A DNA stretch of 64,000 bases, taken from contig JAEUHY010000012.1 of assembly GCA_016795325.1 (NCBI GenBank), positions 372,001 through 436,000 on the forward strand. The letters run 5' to 3'. This DNA is from Planctomycetota bacterium. Its GTDB lineage: Bacteria; Planctomycetota; UBA1135; GCA-002686595. Positions 36,484 to 43,876 of the stretch are shown in pieces (the first letter of the stretch is position 1; the number at the start of each line of letters is the position of its first letter). The notes under the pieces are model-generated. The model was not told the origin of the DNA. It ran no database searches and saw only the letters and a list, made by a program, of their open reading frames with translations. The translations under genes and the position numbers were made by a program.

Positions 36484-37491
36484 TTACTGGGGGCCCTTGG
36501 CAGGCGCCAGACCGACGGACTTCAACGCGCCCGTTGCGACGCGAGCGGGAACCGGGAAGTACCCGTCCTTCACGACCACCAGTTGGCCCTCGCGGCTGAA
36601 CATGTAGCGCACGAACTCGCGGCGCAGCGGTTCGAGCTGCGAGCCCGGCTTGTAGTTGATGTAGACGAGCAAGTAGCGCGCGAGCGGGTACTCGCCGCTG
36701 TAGGCGTTGTCGACGGTGGCCTCGATCGGATCCGCGGAGGCGCTTTCCGCGAGCGGAACCGCGCGGACGTCGGCGGTGATGTAGCCGATTCCGCTGTAGC
36801 CCATGGCGAACTTGTCGGTCGCAACGGACTGGACGACCGAGGAGCTGCCGGCCTGCTCGCTGACGGAATCCTTGAAATCTCCGCCGAAAAGCGCCTTGTC
36901 CTTGAAGTACCCGTAGGTGCCCGAGGCGCTGTTGCGGCCGTACAACGCGATGGGCTTGCTGGCCCATTCGCCCGTGAGTCCCAGGTCACCCCAGGTCGCG
37001 ATGTTCTTGTCCAACCCGCCGTTGCGCGACTTCGAGAAGATCGCATCCACCTGCTGCAGCGTGAGCGACTTGAGCGGGTTGTCCTTGTGCACGTACACAG
37101 CCAGCATGTCGATCGCAGCCGGCAAGCCGGTCGGCTTGTAGCCGTGCGCCTTCTCGAACTCGGCGATCTCCTTGTCCTTCATCTCGCGGGACATGGGGCC
37201 GAAGCTCGCGGTGCCGGACACCAAGGCCGGCGGGGCCGTCGACGAACCCTTGCCCTCCACCTCGAGCACCACGTTGGGGTACTGCTCCTTGAAGCCCTGC
37301 TGCCAGAGGGTCATCAAGTTGTTCATCGTGTCGGAACCGACGCTCTTGAGCTTGCCCGAAACACCGTCGGTCGCCTTGGTGTACGCCGGGAGCTTCTCGT
37401 CCACCGTGACGGGAGATTGAGCGGGAAGCGTTCGGGCGCTCGAGAGGGCGAAGACGATCGCGAGGAGTGCGCGGGAGACGGTTCGGTGCAT
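36484..37491 (-). CDS. pstS: Phosphate-binding periplasmic protein
   Basis: The 335-residue product has a signal peptide (RALLAIVFALSSARTLPAQS). Phosphate-binding loops are recognisable: KLKSVGSDTMNNLMTLWQQG, EGKGSSTAPPALVSGTASFG, MSREMKDKEIAEFEKAHGYK and NSASGTYGYFKDKALFGGDF, followed by YSGIGYI. It captures phosphate and passes it to PstCA. It is the first gene of pstS-C-A-B, 39 nt ahead of pstC, and lies opposite phoR across a 179-bp region with a candidate Pho box. Confidence 0.94.
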   Translation of the reverse strand: MHRTVSRALLAIVFALSSARTLPAQSPVTVDEKLPAYTKATDGVSGKLKSVGSDTMNNLMTLWQQGFKEQYPNVVLEVEGKGSSTAPPALVSGTASFGPMSREMKDKEIAEFEKAHGYKPTGLPAAIDMLAVYVHKDNPLKSLTLQQVDAIFSKSRNGGLDKNIATWGDLGLTGEWASKPIALYGRNSASGTYGYFKDKALFGGDFKDSVSEQAGSSSVVQSVATDKFAMGYSGIGYITADVRAVPLAESASADPIEATVDNAYSGEYPLARYLLVYINYKPGSQLEPLRREFVRYMFSREGQLVVVKDGYFPVPARVATGALKSVGLAPAKGPQ

Positions 37492-37573
37492 GGCGCCGGT
37501 GCGGGGTTGGGGTGGGTTGGGATCTGCTCGGGGGGATCCGACTCGGGGGCGACGATAGCTGACGGCAGCTCCT

Positions 37574-37589
37574 TAAAGAGACGGTAAAG
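37574..37589. promoter_or_regulatory. Candidate Pho box between pstS and phoR
   Basis: TAAAG occurs at 37574-37578 and again at 37585-37589, exactly 11 bp apart, in a region much richer in A/T than its surroundings. PhoB-type regulators bind direct repeats with an 11-bp period, and this pair lies between the two divergent Pho transcription units. It does not match the E. coli Pho-box consensus, and the assignment is inference from spacing and place. Confidence 0.35.
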
Positions 37590-37670
37590 ACCCTCCGGGC
37601 CAGGGTGAAGGCCCGCGCGAATCGAACGCGCAGGGATGAGCTGCTGCGCCTGCTACATTTCGCGCGCTCC

Positions 37671-39458
37671 ATGCCGTGGACCCAATTCTGGAAGCTGTAC
37701 CTGGGCTTCATCCTCGTCGTCGCCGCCGCCGCCACGACCGCGCTGGCGTGGGCGGCCGATGCGGACGCGAACCAGCGACAGGCCGCCACCTTCGCGCAAC
37801 TCGAGCGGCAGGCCGCGGTCCTCGCGGAACTGAGCGCCGGATGGCTCGCCGACGAGGCCTCGATCGCGGATTCGCCGCGCGCCTGGAGTGAGTTCGCCGA
37901 TGCGCGAGTGACGCTGATTCTCGCCAACGGCCGGGTGCTCTTCGATTCGCACCGCGACGCCCGGACAATGGAGAACCACGCATCGCGGCCTGAAGTCGCA
38001 GCGGCGCTGGCCAACGGGCGCGGACGGGCGCTGCGCCCGACAGCGCTTACGGACCACGACTCGTACTACGTCGCGCAGCGCGTGGGGCCTGACACAGCGC
38101 CGCTCGGCGTCGTGCGATTGGCTGCGCCCGCGGAAGCGGGCAGTGCGCACACCAACTCGCTGAGCGTGGGCGTCATCGCCGCCAGCGCTGTAGCCGCGCT
38201 CGCGACCCTGCTCTTCGGTTGGACTTTGGCGCGTCGCTTCCGCGCGCCTCTGGCCGCGACCACCGACCTCGCGGAGGCGATCGCGCGCGGAGACTACCGG
38301 CGCTCCAGCACGTCGTACGAGTCCGCAGAAATGCGTCGCCTGTCGGAAGCCATCGCGACGATGACGGCGCAGCTCGAGCACCGGCTCGAGATGATGACGG
38401 TCGACCGCAACAAGGTGCTCGCGATCCTCTCGAGCATGGTCGAAGGCGTCGTGGCGGTCGACCAGAACGAGCGCGTGGTGCACATCAACACCGTCGCCTC
38501 CAAGCTGCTCGACGCGGACCCGGCGTCCGCTGTCGGACGGCGCATCTGGGAAGTCACGCGCATCCCCGCGATCCAAGAATTGCTCGACCGCACTCGCGAG
38601 CGCGGCGAACCCTGTTCCGCGGAATGCACCCTCGCCGCGGAGCCCTCCAATCCAGGCGGCGCCGTGATCGAACTGCGCGCCGCGCCGCTGCGCGATGGAT
38701 CGGGCGCGGTGCTGGTCCTCAACGACGTCACCGCCTTCCGCAAGCTCGAGAGCATCCGTCGCGACTTCGTGGCCAACGTCAGCCACGAGCTGAAGACGCC
38801 GCTGACGGCCATTCGCGCGCTGGTCGAGACGATGATCGACGACCGCGAGATGCCGGAGGCGACCGTGCGCCGTTTCCTCGACAAGATCCGCGATCAGTCG
38901 CTGCGCCTGACGACGCTTGTTTCCGACCTGCTCACGCTGGCCCGCATCGAGTCCAACGTGGTCACGCCCGAGCGTCGCACGCTCGACGCGCGTGCGATCG
39001 TGCGGGAGTGCGCCACACGCGTCGGCGCGGTGTGCGAGAAGAAGCAGATCACGCTCTCGGTCGAGATTCCCGCCGAGCCGGTGCTCGCCAACGCCGACGA
39101 AGAGAGCCTGCGTCAGATCGTCGACAACCTGCTCGACAACGCGTGCAAGTACACCTCCAGCGGCGGCGCCGTCTGGGTGCGGCTCGAGCGCCAAGCCCAG
39201 GCCCTGGAGCTGACCGTTCGCGACACGGGCATCGGCATCGATCCCCGCGACTGCGAGCGCGTCTTCGAGCGTTTCTACCGGGTCGACAAGGCTCGTTCGC
39301 GCGAGCTCGGCGGCACGGGACTTGGCCTGTCCATCGTGAAACATCTGGTCCAAGCGCTCGGCGGCCAGGTCGGTCTGCAGAGCGAGTTGGGACGCGGGAG
39401 CACCTTCCACGTGCGACTTCCGCTCGCGGGCCTCGACTCGCCGAGCGCGGCGGCGTGA
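37671..39458 (+). CDS. phoR: Phosphate regulon sensor histidine kinase
   Basis: I take the ATG at 37671 (595 residues). A GTG at 37605 would add 22 residues but sits only 16 nt from the candidate Pho box. The protein has two membrane helices (about residues 10-28 and 172-192) flanking a periplasmic sensor domain, a HAMP-like linker and a PAS domain (VLAILSSMVEGVVAVDQNER). The kinase core follows: RRDFVANVSHELKTPLTAIR with the phospho-accepting His near residue 372, N box IVDNLLDNACKYT, DTGIGIDP and GGTGLGLSIVKHLVQALGG. Unusually, no response regulator gene is adjacent. Confidence 0.9.
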   Translation: MPWTQFWKLYLGFILVVAAAATTALAWAADADANQRQAATFAQLERQAAVLAELSAGWLADEASIADSPRAWSEFADARVTLILANGRVLFDSHRDARTMENHASRPEVAAALANGRGRALRPTALTDHDSYYVAQRVGPDTAPLGVVRLAAPAEAGSAHTNSLSVGVIAASAVAALATLLFGWTLARRFRAPLAATTDLAEAIARGDYRRSSTSYESAEMRRLSEAIATMTAQLEHRLEMMTVDRNKVLAILSSMVEGVVAVDQNERVVHINTVASKLLDADPASAVGRRIWEVTRIPAIQELLDRTRERGEPCSAECTLAAEPSNPGGAVIELRAAPLRDGSGAVLVLNDVTAFRKLESIRRDFVANVSHELKTPLTAIRALVETMIDDREMPEATVRRFLDKIRDQSLRLTTLVSDLLTLARIESNVVTPERRTLDARAIVRECATRVGAVCEKKQITLSVEIPAEPVLANADEESLRQIVDNLLDNACKYTSSGGAVWVRLERQAQALELTVRDTGIGIDPRDCERVFERFYRVDKARSRELGGTGLGLSIVKHLVQALGGQVGLQSELGRGSTFHVRLPLAGLDSPSAAA

Positions 39459-39529
39459 CGACGGGTGCGCACGCCCCTGGCGTTTCGTAGGCTCTCGCTC
39501 CACGGGGCGAAGAAAGAGTTCCGCGCGCC

Positions 39530-40216
39530 ATGAGCAAGCACCTCCAGCACGATCTCGACCGCCTCAAGAAGGAAATCCTCGCCATGGGCGCTTTGGTGGA
39601 GGAAGCCATCAACCGCGCGATCGCCTCGTTGACGCAGCGCGACGCCGCGCTCGCGCGCCAGGTGCTCGAGGGCGACGACGCCATCGATCGCAAGGAAGTC
39701 GAAGTCGAGGATCTGTGCCTCAAGATCCTCGCGCTGCACCAACCGGTCGCCGGCGACCTGCGTTACATCATCGCGGTCCTCAAGGTGAACAACGACCTCG
39801 AGCGCATGGGCGATCTCGCCCAGAACATCGCCGAGCGTGTGACGTTCCTCGCCGTGAACGAACCCGTGCCTGTGCACTTGGACTTCACGCTCATGGTGGA
39901 GCTCGTCCGGCGCATGGTCGGTGAAAGCCTCGACGCGCTCGTCAATCAGGATCCCGTGCTCGCGCGCCGCGTGTGCGTGCAGGACGACGAAGTCGATCGG
40001 CTGCAGAAGCAGATGTTCGAGACTCTGCAGTCGGTGATGATGCGCGACCCCAAGGCGGTCGAGCGCGCGGTGCAGGTGCTCTCGGTGTCGCGTCACCTCG
40101 AGCGCATCGCCGACTCGGCCACCAACATCGCCGAGGACATCGTCTTCATGGTCGAGGGCGACATCATCCGCCACCGCGCCGATCCGGCGCGCAATCCGCC
40201 GCGCGTCAAGCGCTGA
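39530..40216 (+). CDS. phoU: Phosphate signalling complex protein PhoU
   Basis: The 228-residue product has the duplicated three-helix-bundle pattern of PhoU. Metal-site helices contain E/D-x-x-x-D motifs in each half: LKVNNDLERMGDLAQNIAER (about residues 84-103) and LSVSRHLERIADSATNIAED (about 182-201). Both halves carry a conserved E-R-x-x-D. PhoU links the Pst transporter to PhoR and turns the regulon off when phosphate is ample. It follows phoR by 71 nt in the same direction, so the two probably share a transcript. Confidence 0.95.
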   Translation: MSKHLQHDLDRLKKEILAMGALVEEAINRAIASLTQRDAALARQVLEGDDAIDRKEVEVEDLCLKILALHQPVAGDLRYIIAVLKVNNDLERMGDLAQNIAERVTFLAVNEPVPVHLDFTLMVELVRRMVGESLDALVNQDPVLARRVCVQDDEVDRLQKQMFETLQSVMMRDPKAVERAVQVLSVSRHLERIADSATNIAEDIVFMVEGDIIRHRADPARNPPRVKR

Positions 40217-40237
40217 ACGGCGCACGGCGCCGCGGGA

Positions 40238-40603
40238 TCAGCGTGCAGCGGTCAGGCGCCAACCGGCGTACGTAGCCGCGAGTCCCAGGCCCAAGTTGAG
40301 GGCCACGTTCGCGATTGCCGCAGCGCTGCGCCCGTCGCGCTGGAGGGCCAGCGTCTCGACCCCGAACGCCGAGAAGGTCGTGAATCCGCCGAGCAGACCG
40401 ACGCTCACGAACAGACGAGCCTGCGAAGGTGCGGCCTCGCGCTCGAACACCGCCAGCGCAACGCCCGCGGCCGCGCAACCCAGCACGTTCACAGCGAGCG
40501 TCGCGTAGGGAAAGCCGGACGCCGCGCGGTGCAGCACGAGCGATGCGCCGTACCTCAGGCTCGCCCCGCACGCGCCACCGAGAGCCACCCAAAGAAAGTT
40601 CAT
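40238..40603 (-). CDS. crcB: Fluoride ion channel CrcB/Fluc
   Basis: The 121-residue membrane protein has four hydrophobic segments. Signature motifs are GGACGASLRYGASL near the N-terminus, TLAVNVLGCAAAG (with the conserved Asn) and VGLLGGFTTFSAFGVETLAL (the phenylalanine and TTFS region of the pore). Fluc channels are dual-topology dimers that expel fluoride. One gene is enough if it forms homodimers. It follows the HupE/UreJ-like gene by 13 nt, leaving no room for a fluoride riboswitch directly upstream. Confidence 0.93.
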   Translation of the reverse strand: MNFLWVALGGACGASLRYGASLVLHRAASGFPYATLAVNVLGCAAAGVALAVFEREAAPSQARLFVSVGLLGGFTTFSAFGVETLALQRDGRSAAAIANVALNLGLGLAATYAGWRLTAAR

Positions 40604-40616
40604 GAGTCGACGCAGG

Positions 40617-41729
40617 CTAGCTCCACGGCAGCCAGCCCGCGCGTTCGAGGAACCAGTAGAGCCCGGTGAGCAGCGCCAAGCCCGCCCCCGAGAAACGCAG
40701 CCAGCGCGGCGCGAACCAGCCGCGCGGGTCGCCCTCGAAACTGCGATCGCCCGGCAAGAAGCGCAGGAGGAGTGCGGCGCACAGCACCGCCGCCAGTTGA
40801 CCGAGTTCGACGCCGAGGTTGAAGCCGAGCAGCGCCTCGAACTTGAGCGGCTCGGCCAACAAACTCTCGCCGAGGAATCCCGCGAAACCCAGCCCGTGGA
40901 TCAAGCCGAAGCCGAAGGCTTCGAAACCGCGTGAGGCGGGACGACGCACGAGCAACGTCTCCGCACCGACGTACGCGATCGAAAGCGCGATCGCGAGTTC
41001 CACCAGTCGGCTCGGCACATCGACCCACCCCAGCGACGCAGCGGCCAGCGTCAACGAGTGCGAGAGCGTGAACGAGGTCACGACGATGAGCAGCGAGCGC
41101 AGCCCCTTGGCTGCGACCAGCAGTCCGAGCAGGAACGCGAGGTGGTCCCAACCTCCTCCGATGTGTTCGATCCCGAGCCGCACATAGCTCGCCAGGGTCG
41201 ACACACGCCGTTCCGCCAGCGGCTCGAACTCCCACACCAGAGCACCTTCGCCGAACAGGAATCCCGTCGGTGGTTCGTCGTTCCACACCAGCGTCGCCAC
41301 ATCGCGGTGGAGCGGGTTGTTCTCGTGGAAGAGCTGGACGCGCACGGCCAGCCGTTCGAGCTTCGTCGGAGCTTCGAACGCCAAGCTGCACACGACTCGC
41401 TGTTCACCGAACGCTCCGGGGGCGACGTCGACCAACGTCAACTCGCGCAGCTCGCCCTGCAACGGCTCGAAGGGAGCTGCGCCTGCGCTCAACGCGTAGC
41501 GCGCGAGCACGTACTCGCCTACGGCCACGCGCCCGGCCTGAAGTTCTTCGTCGGTGAGCCAACGGTCGCCGTTGCGATCGAGCGGCACGCTCTCGAGCAG
41601 GGAAAGCGCCTGGCAAGCGAGTTCGACGTGCACGCTGCGCCCGGCGACAACGATGCGCGACGAAGACTTGGAGTCCGGATGCGCGGGCGGGGAAACCAAG
41701 CCCAACAAGGCGAGCACGACGAGCCACAT
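40617..41729 (-). CDS. HupE/UreJ-family membrane protein
   Basis: This protein of 370 residues has a signal-like N-terminus, an extracytoplasmic domain (about residues 20-165, with an EF-hand-like DRNGDRWLTDEE) and a C-terminal block of about six membrane helices. The membrane block has the family marks GIEHIGGGWDHLAFLLGLLV, TSFTLSHSLTLA and FGLIHGLGFAGFLGE, with His residues that could bind a metal. HupE/UreJ proteins are thought to import nickel or cobalt. The extended N-terminal form is common in the family, but its substrate is unknown. No hydrogenase or urease gene is in the window. Confidence 0.8.
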   Translation of the reverse strand: MWLVVLALLGLVSPPAHPDSKSSSRIVVAGRSVHVELACQALSLLESVPLDRNGDRWLTDEELQAGRVAVGEYVLARYALSAGAAPFEPLQGELRELTLVDVAPGAFGEQRVVCSLAFEAPTKLERLAVRVQLFHENNPLHRDVATLVWNDEPPTGFLFGEGALVWEFEPLAERRVSTLASYVRLGIEHIGGGWDHLAFLLGLLVAAKGLRSLLIVVTSFTLSHSLTLAAASLGWVDVPSRLVELAIALSIAYVGAETLLVRRPASRGFEAFGFGLIHGLGFAGFLGESLLAEPLKFEALLGFNLGVELGQLAAVLCAALLLRFLPGDRSFEGDPRGWFAPRWLRFSGAGLALLTGLYWFLERAGWLPWS

Positions 41730-41744
41730 GGGCGGAGCCTTGGA

Positions 41745-43841
41745 TCAGCGCGCGGCGCCGCGTGCTTGAGCTTGTTGGAGCAGCGCGCGCGCGCGTGCGT
41801 TGTTCGGATTGGCGGCGAGGACACGCTCGGCGTTCGTCGCCGCGTCCTGAACCTGCCCCTGCCGCAAGAACAGGTCGCACAGATCCAGAACGAGATCGGG
41901 GTTGCGCAGGTCGTATTGCTGGGCGCGCACCAGCCGCGTCTGCGCCTCGGCCAGGTCGCCCCGGGCGAGGTAGAGCTTGCCGATCGCGTTCTCGGTCAGC
42001 GAAGCGTGCACGCCGTGATCGCGCGCGCGCTCCCAAGTCGCCTTGGCTCGCTCGAAGTCACCGCGCGCGGCGTACAGCCGCGCGAGTTCGGCGAAGACGC
42101 TCATCACCACCGGACGTCGGGCGTCCTCGCGCCGGTTGCGCTCCGCGCTCTGCGCCGCCTGCTCGTACAGCGCGAGGAGGCCGGCTTGATCGCCGCGCGC
42201 CTGGAGGATGCTGCGCAGGTTGTTCAGGGCGCCTTCGTTGTCGGGCGCAATCAGCACGGTCTCGCGGAACGCCTGCTCGGCGAGCTCGTTCTGGCCCAGC
42301 CGCTGGTGCAGCAGCCCGAGCGTGTAGCGCGCCAGATGGTTGCCGTAACCAGGATGAGCAGCGACGGACGCCTTCTCGACCTCGAGGGCTTCGGGGAAGC
42401 GCGACTCCTTCCACAGGATCACGGCCAGGTTGTGGCCGACGAAGTAGTTGTCGGGCTCGACTTCCAGCGCCCTGCGGAACAGGCTCTCCGAACTGCGCCA
42501 CACCCGCGTCTGCTGGTTTGCGAGCACGCCGAGCAACGCCGCCAAAGCTGCACAACCGATCAGCACGGCGCGCGCGGCGGCCTGCATTCGCTCCGCCGAC
42601 GCGCGGCGCAGGCAGGCCAGTGCGACGGCGCCGGCGAGCGCGACCGAAAACGGCATGGCGGCGAGGTAGGCGTAGCGGTCGGCCACCTTCTGCGCGCCGC
42701 TCTGGAGGAAGCCCAGCACGGGCGAGACGAGCACGCCGTAGCAGAACCAGGTCGCGAACCACTCCGGACGGCGACGCACGAAGAACAGGAGCGAGCCGGT
42801 CACGAGTGCGACTACGGCGAGGGCCGCGAGATGGATCGGCTCATCCCAGCGAAACTCCACTTCGAGCAGGTAGTGAGCGGACAGGCCGCTGGGCCACAGC
42901 GATTTGACGACGTAGAAGCACAGCCCGTAGGCCGCCTGGGCGCAGCGCTCGAGCAGCGTGTGCTCTTCGAACGTCATGACCGCGCCGATCTGCGCCTGCG
43001 CCTCCTTCGCGCGCAGCGCGACCCACAACGCCAAGGCGCCGAACGCGAGCTTCTCCGCCAAGAGACGGTTCCAACTCGCGCCGCCGCGCGTGCTGGTCGC
43101 TGGCCGCTTGAGGATCCACACGTCGAGGGCGAGCAGGATCACAGGCAACGTGATGCCCCACGCCTTGGACAGCAGGGAGGCGCAGTACAGCGCCAACGAT
43201 GGCGCGAGCCAGGCCCATGATGCTCCGTGGCGCGCGGCCCGCAGGTAGACGAGCACGCACGAGGTCAGGAACACTCCCGAAAGCACGTCGCGCCGTTCGG
43301 TGACCCAGGCGACGGATTCCACACGCAGCGGATGCAGGCTCCAGGTCAGCGCCGCCAGCAACGCGCAGGCTCGCAGCAGCAGGCTTTGGTCGCAGGTCGG
43401 CTGCGGAGCGTCCGGGCGCGCGCTGACAAAGCCCGCCGTCCAGCGCAGCAACTCCAGCGCGAGGAAGTAGAACGCGAGTGCGCCCAGCGCGTGGAGCGCG
43501 AGGTTGGTGCGGTGCAGCGGCGCCGCGAGCGGCTCGCCGCCCGGTCCCTTCCCCCACAACTCGTAGTCCAGCGCCAGGCTCAGCCACGTCAGCGGATGCC
43601 AGTGTCCGATGTGGTACTGGTTCCACATCCACTCGAGATTGGCCGCCGCCAACCCGCGCCACGCGGTGTTCTGCGTGAAGTTGCGGTCGTCGTCGAGCTC
43701 GACGAACGGAAAATCGACGCACGGCCAGAAGGCGGCGAGGGTGGCGGCGACGAGCAGCAGCGGGAACAGCCACCGGCGCCAGCGCGCTCCCGCCGTGCTC
43801 GACGGCGAGGGTGTGTTCGGCCCCGAGCGGCGTTCGTTCAT
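41745..43841 (-). CDS. TMTC-like membrane protein with C-terminal TPR repeats
   Basis: From the ATG at 43841 the product has 698 residues. The first two thirds hold about ten membrane helices, with VELDDDRNFTQNTAW in the first outer loop, the acidic pair expected of GT-C glycosyltransferases. LTWSLHPLRVESVAWVTERR and QKVADRYAYLAAMPF are also typical of TMTC-like proteins. From about residue 440 tetratricopeptide repeats follow, for example NYFVGHNLAVILWKESRFPE and NLRSILQARGDQAGLLALYE. Such proteins are suspected O-mannosyl or related glycosyltransferases acting on secreted proteins. The neighbouring gene encodes a large secreted protein. Confidence 0.75.
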   Translation of the reverse strand: MNERRSGPNTPSPSSTAGARWRRWLFPLLLVAATLAAFWPCVDFPFVELDDDRNFTQNTAWRGLAAANLEWMWNQYHIGHWHPLTWLSLALDYELWGKGPGGEPLAAPLHRTNLALHALGALAFYFLALELLRWTAGFVSARPDAPQPTCDQSLLLRACALLAALTWSLHPLRVESVAWVTERRDVLSGVFLTSCVLVYLRAARHGASWAWLAPSLALYCASLLSKAWGITLPVILLALDVWILKRPATSTRGGASWNRLLAEKLAFGALALWVALRAKEAQAQIGAVMTFEEHTLLERCAQAAYGLCFYVVKSLWPSGLSAHYLLEVEFRWDEPIHLAALAVVALVTGSLLFFVRRRPEWFATWFCYGVLVSPVLGFLQSGAQKVADRYAYLAAMPFSVALAGAVALACLRRASAERMQAAARAVLIGCAALAALLGVLANQQTRVWRSSESLFRRALEVEPDNYFVGHNLAVILWKESRFPEALEVEKASVAAHPGYGNHLARYTLGLLHQRLGQNELAEQAFRETVLIAPDNEGALNNLRSILQARGDQAGLLALYEQAAQSAERNRREDARRPVVMSVFAELARLYAARGDFERAKATWERARDHGVHASLTENAIGKLYLARGDLAEAQTRLVRAQQYDLRNPDLVLDLCDLFLRQGQVQDAATNAERVLAANPNNARARALLQQAQARGAAR

Positions 43842-43876
43842 GGCGGCGCGGAGGATAGCGGCCGTCGGCCGCGCCG

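Noticed and set aside
33793..37587. A 1264-codon plus-strand open frame across pstC and pstS
   Set aside because: It is the antisense shadow of the phosphate transporter genes, with an Arg/Ala/His-rich composition and no family match.
40604..40616. Fluoride riboswitch before crcB
   Set aside because: Only 13 nt separate crcB from the upstream gene, too short for the aptamer.
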